64,000 nt of DNA, taken from contig NZ_JADCKL010000014.1 in NCBI RefSeq assembly GCF_014982975.1, positions 1 through 64,000 of the forward strand, in the 5' to 3' direction. The notes beneath the pieces are model-generated. The model searched no databases. It was not told the DNA's origin and saw only the letters and a program-made list of their open reading frames with translations. The DNA is from Claveliimonas monacensis. Lineage in GTDB: Bacteria > Bacillota > Clostridia > Lachnospirales > Lachnospiraceae. Shown piece by piece: positions 1 to 8,148 of this stretch. The position numbers were made by a program, and so were the translations under genes. Position 1 is the first letter of the stretch; each line of letters begins with the position of its first letter.

Positions 1-160
1 GCTTTCCTATCCCGTTATTTACTGTTGGCATCAGATCTTCGCTTTCGCTCGATCTGATTTCCGTTCTGAATATTTCTCTTAGAAATTTTCAGGGTCGTTG
101 TCTATTGTTCAGTTATCAAGGTTCTTTTTTGTTTTTGCTGTCTCTCGCGAGTCAGCTTAA
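1..160 (-). other. rRNA operon transcribed leader (16S gene beyond left edge)
   Basis: Read on the minus strand this stretch holds the conserved leader motif CTTGATAACTGAAC (complement at 107-120) and a stem-loop at 30-58 with 8-bp arms. Both are familiar just upstream of 16S rRNA in Clostridia. It follows a strong promoter at 163-191 and contains no open reading frame. I infer that a 16S gene begins left of position 1; no mature rRNA sequence is visible. Confidence 0.65.
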
Positions 161-162
161 AC

Positions 163-191
163 ATAATACCATTTGTTTTTCTCTGTGTCAA
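163..191 (-). promoter_or_regulatory. Strong sigma-A promoter of the rRNA operon
   Basis: Minus strand: -35 TTGACA (186-191), 17-bp spacer, -10 TATTAT (163-168). It reads into the rRNA-type leader on its left. Confidence 0.7.
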
Positions 192-300
192 TACTTTTTT
201 TGAAGTTTTTTTCTTTTTTCTCAACACTCAATTGGTAGTATATTTATATATAGAAGAAACACAATATGTTCCATTGTTTTTCTTCCAGCTAAGGCAAACA

Positions 301-329
301 AAAAACTACTGAGCCTCTCAGCAGTTTTT
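301..329 (-). terminator. Rho-independent terminator of tRNA-Ser
   Basis: A stem of about 14 bp including flanking A/T pairs and one G-T pair, with a 3-nt loop, followed on the minus strand by a T run. It lies directly downstream of the tRNA-Ser gene. Confidence 0.7.
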
Positions 330-335
330 GCCTAA

Positions 336-423
336 CGGAGAAAGAGGGATTCGAACCCTCGCGCCGGTTGCCCGACCTACACCCTTAGCAGGGGCGCCTC
401 TTCGGCCTCTTGAGTATTTCTCC
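336..423 (-). tRNA. tRNA-Ser(GCT)
   Basis: An 88-nt class II tRNA. Acceptor stem GGAGAAA/TTTCTCC with discriminator G, anticodon loop CTGCTAA giving anticodon GCT (decodes AGC/AGU), a long variable arm, and T-loop GTTCGAATC. CCA is not encoded. A terminator follows at 301-329. Confidence 0.95.
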
Positions 424-458
424 AGCAGAAGTTATTATACTAAACCCCTGCTTGATTG

Positions 459-1820
459 TCAACGCATTTTTTTCTTATTCTCCAAAAACGTCTTCCGCCA
501 GTAATATACAATGAATGCCACGGCTGTCAAAATCCATGTCACCGGGTAACTGAAAATGATCGCGTCGATAGTAGGTGATATCTCCATAGCGCCCACAAGC
601 CACACAATCCGGAGCACGCAGATCCCAACCAGTGTGATGATCATGGGCACAAGTACATCTCCCACACCTCTCATAGCTCCTGCCAGCACTTCTATAAATA
701 CGTACACAATATACCAGGGTGTGATGAGCAGGACCATCTGGCTCCCTATTTCAATGACATTCTGATCCGACGTGAACATACGGAAAAGAGGTGTTCTCAG
801 CGCGACCAGCACGATCACGATGACAGCTGACACGGCAAAGTCCATAAGAAGGCATATTTTTGTACTCTTTTTTACTCTTTCTCTTTTTCCTGCACCGTGG
901 TTCTGACCTACAAATGAAGTGATGGCAATTCCAAAGGAAGTGCTGACCATCCAGAATACGGCATCCATTTTTCCAAAAGCTGACCAGGCTGCCGCCGTAT
1001 CCGTTCCAAATGTATTGAGGGCCGCCTGGATGGCTATATTTGTAATGGCAAACAGGACAGACTCAACCGCAGTAGGTATCCCGAGCTTAAGCTGCGAAAC
1101 AAGGATCGATCCTGTAAAGCGCATTCTTTTCCATGTGATCCGCAGCGGTCCCCTGTCTATTGCCAGCCTGATCGTGATCAGAACGGCACTGAGCGCCTGG
1201 GAAATGAAGGTAGCAATGGCAGCTCCGGCTACTCCCATATCAAGGCCAGCCACCAGTAATATATCCAGCACGATATTGGTAAGACAGCATACGATCAGAT
1301 AATAGAGCGGCGTGCGCGAATTCCCTGCCGCCCGCAGTATGCTGGCTCCCATATTATATATGAAAGTAAAAGTAAGAGCCCCAAAATAGATGCGAAGATA
1401 GAGAACTGCATCCCCCATAGTCGCTTCGGGCGTATTCATCAAGGAGAGCATATGCGGCGTCAGTAAAATGCCAAGCACGGTCAGCACAATTCCCCCTGCC
1501 ACAGCCAGAACATAGGCATTATGTACTGCCTTGCTGGCAGATCTTCTGTCTCTCGCCCCAAAAAAGTGTGCAATAATGACAGAGGCTCCTGAAGACAGCC
1601 CTGTAAAAAATCCCACAATGAGACTGGCGATCTGCGCTGAGGAACCTCCCACTGCTGCCAGCGCTTCTTTTCCCACAAACTGTCCTACTACCACTGTATC
1701 TACTGTATTGTAAAGTTGCTGAAAAAAGCTCCCCAGCATGATCGGAAAGAAAAAGATAAGGAGCTGTTTCCATATAACTCCCTCTGTGATCTGCCGGGAA
1801 GCATCTGTTTTTACAGACAT
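459..1820 (-). CDS. MATE family efflux transporter
   Basis: A 453-residue polytopic membrane protein of normal MATE length, with about 12 predicted membrane segments in two six-helix bundles. The N-terminus (PIMLGSFFQQLYNTVDTVVVG) is the typical family opening. Known role: cation-coupled export of drugs or metabolites; the substrate cannot be read from the sequence. It is the last gene of an apparent minus-strand run, 36 bp after the acyltransferase. No terminator is obvious before the tRNA-Ser gene on the same strand. The family call is secure; substrate is unknown. Confidence 0.9.
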   Translation of the reverse strand: MSVKTDASRQITEGVIWKQLLIFFFPIMLGSFFQQLYNTVDTVVVGQFVGKEALAAVGGSSAQIASLIVGFFTGLSSGASVIIAHFFGARDRRSASKAVHNAYVLAVAGGIVLTVLGILLTPHMLSLMNTPEATMGDAVLYLRIYFGALTFTFIYNMGASILRAAGNSRTPLYYLIVCCLTNIVLDILLVAGLDMGVAGAAIATFISQALSAVLITIRLAIDRGPLRITWKRMRFTGSILVSQLKLGIPTAVESVLFAITNIAIQAALNTFGTDTAAAWSAFGKMDAVFWMVSTSFGIAITSFVGQNHGAGKRERVKKSTKICLLMDFAVSAVIVIVLVALRTPLFRMFTSDQNVIEIGSQMVLLITPWYIVYVFIEVLAGAMRGVGDVLVPMIITLVGICVLRIVWLVGAMEISPTIDAIIFSYPVTWILTAVAFIVYYWRKTFLENKKKMR

Positions 1821-1856
1821 AAAAATCCCCCATATTTTTAAATCAGATTGTAAGCC

Positions 1857-2567
1857 TTATGCATACTGACCGATGACCTCTTCGATCCGCCTTTTCACTT
1901 CCGCTGCGATCTCTGTGGTCTTCATATCCTTGTACTCTTCATAGTACATAGGCTTCAGAAAATGTACCTGAACTGTGACCGGGCTGATCGTATTTGTGTC
2001 AAAAGGCTTGAAAGAGTCGATGAGAGCCACCGGAACAATGGGACATTTTGCCTTTGTGGCAGATTTGAAACTGCCTCCCTTAAACTCCCCGGGATGATTG
2101 CCGTTCTTTGATCTGGTTCCCTCCGCAAAGATCAGATAATTCCGGCCCTTTTTCACTTCCTCTGTCACGTGGATGATGACCTGCATGGCCTGGCGCACGT
2201 CCTCCCTGTCCAGCATGTAAGCCTTCATACACGCAAACACCTGCTTCAAAAACTGGATGTTCGCGATCTCTTTCTTCGCTACAACGGCAAAAGGTTTTGG
2301 GCAGGCCTCGATAATGGCCAGCACGTCGTAAAGTCCCTGGTGATTGGGAAAAAACATAAAACCGTTTTCTTCGGGAATGTTTTCCACACCATAGGCCGCG
2401 ATCTTCACATTTCCCCCTCTGTTCGCCCGAAGAGTAATATATTTCAGAAGGGCATACTGCTCCTCATCCGTATATTTTTCTGGGTGGGCTGCGTGATAGC
2501 AGAGTTTGCACCACGCATACGGAACGAGGAAAATGTTCCGGAAGATCATAAGTAATATCCTTTTCAT
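1857..2567 (-). CDS. plsC: 1-acyl-sn-glycerol-3-phosphate acyltransferase (PlsC family)
   Basis: A 236-residue membrane-associated acyltransferase. It has the NHQGLYD motif (HX4D catalytic pair) near residue 76 and FAEGTRS (glycerophosphate-binding EGTR) near residue 150. The family converts lysophosphatidic acid to phosphatidic acid in membrane lipid synthesis. An N-terminal hydrophobic segment fits membrane anchoring. It lies 21 bp after the fumarate hydratase beta gene and 36 bp before the MATE gene, so co-transcription is likely, though no functional link is evident. Paralogues are common, so the exact lysophospholipid substrate is unproven. Confidence 0.85.
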   Translation of the reverse strand: MKRILLMIFRNIFLVPYAWCKLCYHAAHPEKYTDEEQYALLKYITLRANRGGNVKIAAYGVENIPEENGFMFFPNHQGLYDVLAIIEACPKPFAVVAKKEIANIQFLKQVFACMKAYMLDREDVRQAMQVIIHVTEEVKKGRNYLIFAEGTRSKNGNHPGEFKGGSFKSATKAKCPIVPVALIDSFKPFDTNTISPVTVQVHFLKPMYYEEYKDMKTTEIAAEVKRRIEEVIGQYA

Positions 2568-2588
2568 CTCTGTAAGCTCCTTCTTGTG

Positions 2589-3137
2589 TTATTTCTGATA
2601 TTCTCTGATGGCTGTCTCGTAGAGGTTATGACCCTCGCTGTCTATGACAACGATGACCGGAAAATCCTCCACCTCCAGGCGGCGGATGGCCTCTGTCCCC
2701 AGGTCATCGTAGGCGATCACCTCGGACCTTTTGATACATTTAGACAGAAGCGCGCCTGCTCCTCCCACAGCCGCAAAATAGACACATCCGTTCCTCACGA
2801 TGGCGTCCATCACATCCTGTGTTCGCTTGCCTTTCCCGATCATGGCCCCAAGTCCAAGATCCAGAAGACGCGGGGTATATCTGTCCATACGGCTCGCTGT
2901 GGTCGGTCCCGCTGAGCCGATAGGGCGGCCTTCCCTTGCGGGGGAGGGCCCCATATAGTAAATGATCTGATCCTTTATCTCAAATGGAAGGTCTCTCCCC
3001 TGATCCAGGGTCTCGTCCATTCTCTTGTGAGCAGCGTCCCGGGCCGTGTAGATCGTTCCTGTAAGGTAAACGTAATCCCCGGACTTAAGGCCTGCTGCCT
3101 CCTCTTTTGTCATTGGCACATGCATATGTTTTTCCAT
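2589..3137 (-). CDS. Fe-S fumarate hydratase, beta (C-terminal) subunit
   Basis: 182 residues matching the C-terminal domain of class I Fe-S hydro-lyases (fumarate hydratase / L-tartrate dehydratase beta). Seen: GRPIGSAGPTTASRMD and the MIGKGKRT segment, both substrate-binding parts of this family, then an aromatic-glycine stretch (YFAAVGGAGALL). It pairs with the alpha gene 13 bp upstream. Together they interconvert malate and fumarate using a [4Fe-4S] cluster held by alpha. Tartrate dehydratase is the main alternative, since the two families cannot be separated by eye. Confidence 0.88.
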   Translation of the reverse strand: MEKHMHVPMTKEEAAGLKSGDYVYLTGTIYTARDAAHKRMDETLDQGRDLPFEIKDQIIYYMGPSPAREGRPIGSAGPTTASRMDRYTPRLLDLGLGAMIGKGKRTQDVMDAIVRNGCVYFAAVGGAGALLSKCIKRSEVIAYDDLGTEAIRRLEVEDFPVIVVIDSEGHNLYETAIREYQK

Positions 3138-3150
3138 ATTTTAAGCCCTC

Positions 3151-3993
3151 CTATACTTCTCGCACAACATGCCGGTTTACATGACAGCATATGTTTACTG
3201 CCACCGGCAGTCCTGCAATGTGGGTCGGATACGTATTGACATTGACGGCAAAGGCTGTCGTGCTGCCTCCCAGTCCCCCTGGTCCGATCCCCAGACTGTT
3301 GACCTTCTCCAGCATCTCCTCCTCCAGCTCCCGCACCCAGGGGATGGATGAGTGAGATCCCGCCTCTCTTGTCAGAGCCTCTTTTGCCATGAGGGCGCAT
3401 TTTTCAAAGGTGCCTCCCACGCCGACTCCCACCACCATGGGAGGACAGGCATTGGGACCTGCATCCTTTACGGCGGTCAGTATGGCATGTTTGACTCCCT
3501 CCAGTCCGTCTGCCGGCTTGAGCATAAAGACACGGCTCATATTTTCACTTCCAAATCCCTTGGGAGCTACTTTGATCTTCACTCTGTCTCCGCCCACGAT
3601 CCTGGTATGGATGACAGCGGGTGTGTTGTCTTTTGTATTCTCCCGGAGAATGGGATCACCCACCACAGATTTGCGAAGATACCCTTCCGTGTATCCCTGG
3701 CGGACGCCTTCATTGACTGCATCCTCCAGAAGTCCTCCCTCCAGATGTACATCCTGCCCGATCTCCAGAAAGACCACAGACATACCCGTGTCCTGACAGA
3801 TAGGGATCATATCCTTGGCCGCGATGTCAAGATTTTCCCTCAGCTGACCTAAGATCTGCTTTCCGAGAGGCGCCTTCTCTGTTTCCGCCGCCTTTTCCAT
3901 AACAGCTTCCATATCTTTGGAAAGATAATGGTTTGCCTCTATACACATTTCTTTAATATTTTTTGTTATCTCACTTACCTGGACTGTCCTCAT
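3151..3993 (-). CDS. Fe-S fumarate hydratase, alpha (N-terminal) subunit
   Basis: 280 residues, starting at ATG 3993 behind GGGAGGA. An upstream in-frame start at 4116 has no such site and would add an unrelated 41-residue extension. Three Cys regions fit the [4Fe-4S] ligands: CQDTGMS, NACPPMVVG and the C-terminal NICCHVNRH. GIGPGGLGG is the usual glycine-rich segment. The beta subunit follows after 13 bp. The enzyme is oxygen-sensitive in known family members. Tartrate dehydratase alpha is the alternative. Confidence 0.88.
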   Translation of the reverse strand: MRTVQVSEITKNIKEMCIEANHYLSKDMEAVMEKAAETEKAPLGKQILGQLRENLDIAAKDMIPICQDTGMSVVFLEIGQDVHLEGGLLEDAVNEGVRQGYTEGYLRKSVVGDPILRENTKDNTPAVIHTRIVGGDRVKIKVAPKGFGSENMSRVFMLKPADGLEGVKHAILTAVKDAGPNACPPMVVGVGVGGTFEKCALMAKEALTREAGSHSSIPWVRELEEEMLEKVNSLGIGPGGLGGSTTAFAVNVNTYPTHIAGLPVAVNICCHVNRHVVREV

Positions 3994-4088
3994 TGATTTC
4001 CTCCCATGTAAATAGTGTAATGGGCATCTTCTGCCCGCGCATTCCCTCACTAGTATACTGTCTTTATCCATATATTTCAATTCCAGTA

Positions 4089-4117
4089 TTGACATTTTCC
4101 CTTCCCTGTGTTTCAAT
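4089..4117 (+). promoter_or_regulatory. Candidate promoter of the GntR-ABC operon
   Basis: -35 TTGACA (4089-4094), 17-bp spacer, weak -10 TTCAAT (4112-4117). The predicted start of transcription falls at the edge of the palindrome at 4127-4148. Confidence 0.45.
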
Positions 4118-4126
4118 ACATATATA

Positions 4127-4148
4127 GTTAATTACTCAAGTAACTAAC
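4127..4148. promoter_or_regulatory. 22-bp palindromic operator, probably for the GntR repressor
   Basis: Arms GTTAATTACT and AGTAACTAAC around a central CA, with one mismatch in 10 bp. It lies between the promoter and the GntR start, where a YtrA-type repressor would autoregulate. Operator function is inference. Confidence 0.55.
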
Positions 4149-4217
4149 CAATAAACCATAGCAGACAGCTGTAAGAGAAATATTTCTTAAATAACCGCAG
4201 AGGGAGGTGTCTATGGA

Positions 4218-4586
4218 GTGAATATCAATCCAGGCCAGGATAAACCTATTTTTATCCAGATCGCAGAGGGAATCGAGGACGGTATCCTCACCGGGGCTTT
4301 TCCGGAAGAGTCCCAGATTCCATCTATCACTGAATTTTCCGTAAACTATAAGATCAATCCGGCTACTGCCCTCAAGGGGATCAATCTTCTTGTGGACGAG
4401 AACATTATTTATAAGAAAAGGGGCGTTGGCATGTTTGTGGCAGAGGGAGCGGTACAGAAGCTTCGAAAGAAGAGACAGGATCAATTTTATACCAACTATA
4501 TAAGCAGCCTTATAGACGAGGCCAGGAGACTGGGCATCTCAAGCGAAGATGTCATTGCCATGATCGAGAGGGGGTTTTCTAAATGA
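4218..4586 (+). CDS. GntR/YtrA-family transcriptional repressor
   Basis: 122 residues: an N-terminal winged HTH (PIFIQIAEGIEDGILTG, then IPSITEFSVNYKINPATA) and a short C-terminal helical tail. This is the size of the YtrA subgroup that controls adjacent ABC genes. The start is GTG at 4218, 11 bp after GGGAGG; the ATG at 4213 is out of frame and stops after two codons. Its stop overlaps the ABC ATPase start (ATGA), so translation is probably coupled. Likely represses its own operon through 4127-4148. Confidence 0.88.
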   Translation: MNINPGQDKPIFIQIAEGIEDGILTGAFPEESQIPSITEFSVNYKINPATALKGINLLVDENIIYKKRGVGMFVAEGAVQKLRKKRQDQFYTNYISSLIDEARRLGISSEDVIAMIERGFSK

Positions 4587-5443
4587 AAGGAATTGAAGTA
4601 AAAAATATATCAAAGTCATTTAAAGATACGCAGGCGCTTCGAAATGTGACCCTCACTTTTGAGGCGGAAAAGATCTACGGACTTCTGGGAAGAAATGGAG
4701 CCGGTAAATCCACTCTGCTGAATATCATCAGCAACCGCAAATATCCAAATGAGGGATATGTGTCCGTGGACGGCGTGCCCTCCGCAGAAAACGACGAAGC
4801 ACTGAGGAAAATGTTTCTCATCAATGAGATGAACCTGTACCCGGAGAGCATGAAAGTAAAAGATGCCTTCAAAGTGACAAAAACATTTTATCCCTCCTTC
4901 GATGAGGCGAATGCTCTGAAACTTTCGGAAATGTTTGAACTAAATATAAAAAAGAAAATAAAAAGCCTGTCCACCGGCTATCAGTCTATCTTCAGAAATA
5001 TACTGGCTCTTTCCGTAAATGTGCCCTATGTCTTTTTTGACGAGCCTGTCCTGGGGCTGGACGCCTACCACAGAGATCTCTTTTACAGGCTGCTGATCGA
5101 GAAATACAGTGAAGAGCCATTTACAGCAGTAATCTCCACCCACCTGATCGAAGAAGTGGCAAATGTCATAGAAGAAGTAATTATTATAAAAAAAGGTGAA
5201 ATTTTGAAAAATCAGTCCAGAGACAGCATCCTGGAAAACAGCTGCACCGTGTCCGGAACAATCTCCCAGGTAGACTCTTATGTAGCGTCTCTCCCCGCCA
5301 AGGCAGAGGTCATTGGCTCGGATGTCATCGGAGGACTGAAGTCCGTCTACATCTGCGGCGACGACGGCGCGCGGCTGCCTGAGGGGCTGGAGAGGTCACC
5401 CATAGATCTGCAGAAGCTGTTTATCCAGCTCACCTCAATGTAA
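4583..5443 (+). CDS. ABC transporter ATP-binding protein
   Basis: 286 residues. Walker A GRNGAGKST (residues 36-44), signature LSTGYQ in place of LSGGQ, Walker B VFFDEPVLGLD, and H-loop ISTHL. The altered signature is usual in YtrB-like ATPases encoded next to a GntR regulator. About 80 C-terminal residues lie beyond the ATPase core. It overlaps the regulator gene by 4 bp and precedes the permease by 27 bp. The complex may extrude cell-wall-active compounds or bacteriocins, as known for related systems; the substrate is not shown here. Confidence 0.88.
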   Translation: MKGIEVKNISKSFKDTQALRNVTLTFEAEKIYGLLGRNGAGKSTLLNIISNRKYPNEGYVSVDGVPSAENDEALRKMFLINEMNLYPESMKVKDAFKVTKTFYPSFDEANALKLSEMFELNIKKKIKSLSTGYQSIFRNILALSVNVPYVFFDEPVLGLDAYHRDLFYRLLIEKYSEEPFTAVISTHLIEEVANVIEEVIIIKKGEILKNQSRDSILENSCTVSGTISQVDSYVASLPAKAEVIGSDVIGGLKSVYICGDDGARLPEGLERSPIDLQKLFIQLTSM

Positions 5444-5470
5444 TTGGATCTGAAAGGAGTGTGAAAGAGT

Positions 5471-6199
5471 ATGAAAAAAATATTAAAATATCAGTGTTTT
5501 GACCTTGCAAAGGCGCTTGTCGTCTACTATCTTGTCATCCTGCTCATCATTTCTCTCGCCGTGATAGGGATGAATGTGGCAGGCGGCACAGAGAGGAGCG
5601 GCCTCGGATTCTCCTCCGAGTTCTTCTGTCTGATCGTGGGACTTTGCATGTTCCGGGAGTATTTCTACCTGTTTATGCAGAACGGTGTCTCCAGAAAGAA
5701 GATTTTCGCAGGCGCCTGCATGTGCCTTGTGATCCTCAGCGCTGTCATGTCCGCCATGGATGTGCTGGCTCTGTATATCCTGGAAGCGCTGCCCGCCGCC
5801 AATGTATCGTATATGACCATTTCCTCCACCCTCTACTCGGGCTATGTGAACAATGCCGGTCCTGTTTTGCGTCTGTTGGTGGAGCTGGTGATTTCCTTCC
5901 TTGTCATGTACGTCTTCTTTGTGGTAGGATATCTGATTTCCATCTGCTTTTACCGCTCTCCCAAACCCGGGAAGATCGGCATCGCAGTGGGGCTTCCTCT
6001 CCTGGTGGTCGGCGGCATGCCTGTGCTCATGGTCGCTTTCCCGGAGGTTTTTGCCAGGCTGATGTCCTTCTTCCTCTTTATCATGGGATATTCAGACACT
6101 TCCAGCGGCAATCCTTTCATCGGGATGGTGACGCTGATCGTCCTCTCCCTGGTCATCACAGGCCTCAGTTACCGGGCCGTGAAAGGCGCTCAGATCTGA
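5471..6199 (+). CDS. ABC-2-like membrane permease of the GntR operon
   Basis: 242 residues with about six predicted membrane helices and no recognised catalytic motif. A positively charged N-terminus (MKKILKYQCFDLAKAL) precedes the first helix, as in ABC-2 type permeases. It follows the ATPase gene and is closed by a terminator at 6221, so it most likely forms the membrane half of that transporter. Sequence similarity alone would not identify it; the call rests largely on context. Confidence 0.7.
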   Translation: MKKILKYQCFDLAKALVVYYLVILLIISLAVIGMNVAGGTERSGLGFSSEFFCLIVGLCMFREYFYLFMQNGVSRKKIFAGACMCLVILSAVMSAMDVLALYILEALPAANVSYMTISSTLYSGYVNNAGPVLRLLVELVISFLVMYVFFVVGYLISICFYRSPKPGKIGIAVGLPLLVVGGMPVLMVAFPEVFARLMSFFLFIMGYSDTSSGNPFIGMVTLIVLSLVITGLSYRAVKGAQI

Positions 6200-6220
6200 G
6201 CTCTCACAAATACACACAGA

Positions 6221-6254
6221 AAGCCCTCCGTCAAGTGAAAGCCGGAGGGCTTTT
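6221..6254 (+). terminator. Terminator of the GntR-ABC operon
   Basis: Stem AGCCCTCCG/CGGAGGGCT, 12-nt loop, then TTT. It separates convergent operons; on the minus strand the downstream T run is weaker. Confidence 0.8.
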
Positions 6255-6262
6255 GTGCGGTC

Positions 6263-7159
6263 TTATCTTCTATTCAAAATTTCTATGAAAAACCGGCATG
6301 TCTCATCGTTGCAGATCTCTGCCTGAGGACATTTCATATCCACGTGGAAGACGTGCTTCAGATCATGGGTCTCATTGTCGTAAAATCGGAACAGAAAGGG
6401 TACCTTCCGCTCCATGAGACATTCCGCCATGGCAAGAGCCTGGCTCTGTGTAAAATCACCGGAGGAGGTCATGAGGAACACAGGAGGATAGTTTCCCGTT
6501 ATATGTGAAATGGAGCTGATCATATCCAGTTCTTCCTCCGTCCCTTTGCCCGGCAGATAGTCTTCCATCAGCGCCGGCGTATCTCCTCCCATGTCATTTT
6601 CTATTTTGTATACGCCGCAGTTCAGTGCCGCCGCACGGACAGAAATGCTGTCCTGTATCTGCAGCCTGCACTCTTTTTCCCATTTTTCTTTGAAAGATGC
6701 ATTTGTGCAGGCAGCCAGGTAAAGCGAAAGGATATTGCCCCCCGCCGAGTCCCCCACGGCAAAGACCCTGTCCAGATCCATGCTATACGCCTTCCCATGC
6801 TCCGCCATCCATTCAAAGACCAGGTTGGTATCTTCCAGAGGGGCCGGGAATTTGTGCTCCGGCGCCAGACGATAGGAAAAATTCACCACCACAAATCCTC
6901 TCCTTGCCAGGTCCATACAGTAGAACCGATATCTCTCCTTGTCCCCGTACACCCATCCTCCGCCGTGGACGCTGACAATAACAGGAAGCAGTCCTTCCCG
7001 CCCGGCCGGACGGTACACATCCATCACCTGCATGGGATCTTCTGTCCCGTAGCGGATATCCCGGTATTTTTCCACATCTTCCGGCTCTTTAAGACCTGCG
7101 TCCCGGATATCATCTCCTGCTTTAAAGAGTTTTCTTATTTTGTCACTTGTCTCAGACAT
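6263..7159 (-). CDS. Alpha/beta hydrolase, HSL-type esterase
   Basis: 298 residues. The oxyanion motif HGGGW near residue 85 and nucleophile elbow GDSAGG near residue 156 are those of hormone-sensitive-lipase-type carboxylesterases. A C-terminal ETHDLKHVF supplies the likely catalytic His. No signal peptide, so it is cytoplasmic. It is the last gene after ubiD-ubiX-lpdD, 21 bp downstream of the LpdD-like gene. The context suggests hydrolysis of a phenolic ester feeding the decarboxylase. That role is inference; broad acetyl-esterase activity is the alternative. Confidence 0.82.
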   Translation of the reverse strand: MSETSDKIRKLFKAGDDIRDAGLKEPEDVEKYRDIRYGTEDPMQVMDVYRPAGREGLLPVIVSVHGGGWVYGDKERYRFYCMDLARRGFVVVNFSYRLAPEHKFPAPLEDTNLVFEWMAEHGKAYSMDLDRVFAVGDSAGGNILSLYLAACTNASFKEKWEKECRLQIQDSISVRAAALNCGVYKIENDMGGDTPALMEDYLPGKGTEEELDMISSISHITGNYPPVFLMTSSGDFTQSQALAMAECLMERKVPFLFRFYDNETHDLKHVFHVDMKCPQAEICNDETCRFFIEILNRR

Positions 7160-7180
7160 ATACTCACGACCTTTTCTTTT

Positions 7181-7534
7181 TTATAGTATCATCTCTTCCA
7201 CAGCCTGCTGTACTTCCCGGATCTGCTCCTCTGTGATCCCGTCCGTATGAAATCCCCCTGTACATACGACTACAGCATTTTGGGCTGCTGCCATTTTCTC
7301 TGCCAGATACCGGCACAGGTACTCGTCCTTGTGTCCTGTCACATTGATAACAGAGGCTGTGCTGCTGACCTTGCCGTCTCCCTTGAGGGAGGGCCGGGGG
7401 GTAGCCAGCACAGTACATCCTATATGTGGGCGATCTCCTCCTGCAAGGATGATGTGGTAATCATTTCCGATCTTTGTGATCTTTACAGTCAATTTTGTAA
7501 AGGAGAGGACTTTTTCTATGATTCTTTCTTCCAT
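7181..7534 (-). CDS. LpdD/VdcD-like small subunit of a UbiD-type decarboxylase system
   Basis: 117 residues with the conserved core IILAGGDRPHIGCTVLATPRP and a C-terminal CTGGFHTDGIT. It resembles the small third component of hydroxyaryl-acid decarboxylase operons (LpdD, VdcD/BsdD), proposed elsewhere to chaperone prenylated flavin. It sits directly between the UbiX-like and hydrolase genes. Length is normal. The family is known mainly by genomic association, so its biochemical function is uncertain. Confidence 0.7.
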   Translation of the reverse strand: MEERIIEKVLSFTKLTVKITKIGNDYHIILAGGDRPHIGCTVLATPRPSLKGDGKVSSTASVINVTGHKDEYLCRYLAEKMAAAQNAVVVCTGGFHTDGITEEQIREVQQAVEEMIL

Positions 7535-7560
7535 TTTCTTTTCCTCCCGCCCTAGTTTAG

Positions 7561-8148
7561 CTAGATTCCCTCCCAGCGGCGGTATCCCTCCGCTTCAATG
7601 CCAAAAGGCTCCACAAGTTTCGCGGCTATGTGCCGGATCATATCCTGCATACATTCCGGCTTCTGGTAGAATGTCAGCATAGGCGGAATGATGCGAACCC
7701 CCGGCATCTTTGAGAGCTCATAGAGATTTCTCAGATGAACCGGACTAAGGGGCGTCTCCCGGGCCGCCAGGACAAGAGGACGCTGCTCTTTGATCGTCAC
7801 GTCTGCTGCCCGCAGGATCAGATTGTCCGCGTACCCGCTGCAGATCCCTGCCACTGTCTTCATACTGCAGGGAACAATGAGCATCCCGGCTGTCCTGTAA
7901 GATCCGCTGGCCGGACCGGCTCCTATTTCCTCCGGATCATATACCTGATCTGCCAGTCTTTCTATCTCCTCTTTTTTGCAGTCCATCTCATGTTCCAGCG
8001 TGAGCACAGCGCTCCTGCTCATAATGAGGACTGACTCATATTCCTGATCCTGCCGGATGATCTGCAGACATTCCTTCAAAATCGGAATGCCGCTGGCCCC
8101 GGTCGCAGCCACAACGATTTTTTTCTTTCTTATAACCTTATCTTGCAT
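7561..8148 (-). CDS. ubiX: UbiX-family flavin prenyltransferase
   Basis: 195 residues. An N-terminal Rossmann start with GASG, the characteristic PCSMKTVAGI and NLILRAADVTIKE segments, and the late PPMLTFYQKP. UbiX enzymes prenylate FMN to make the cofactor that UbiD needs. The gene begins 11 bp inside the end of the ubiD gene, so translation is probably coupled. The phenolic-acid type (LpdB/BsdB) is likely from context, rather than quinone biosynthesis. Confidence 0.88.
   Translation of the reverse strand: MQDKVIRKKKIVVAATGASGIPILKECLQIIRQDQEYESVLIMSRSAVLTLEHEMDCKKEEIERLADQVYDPEEIGAGPASGSYRTAGMLIVPCSMKTVAGICSGYADNLILRAADVTIKEQRPLVLAARETPLSPVHLRNLYELSKMPGVRIIPPMLTFYQKPECMQDMIRHIAAKLVEPFGIEAEGYRRWEGI

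Noticed and set aside
3994-4116. 41-residue N-terminal extension of fumarate hydratase alpha
   Set aside because: No ribosome binding site, and the sequence is foreign to the family; ATG 3993 is well placed.
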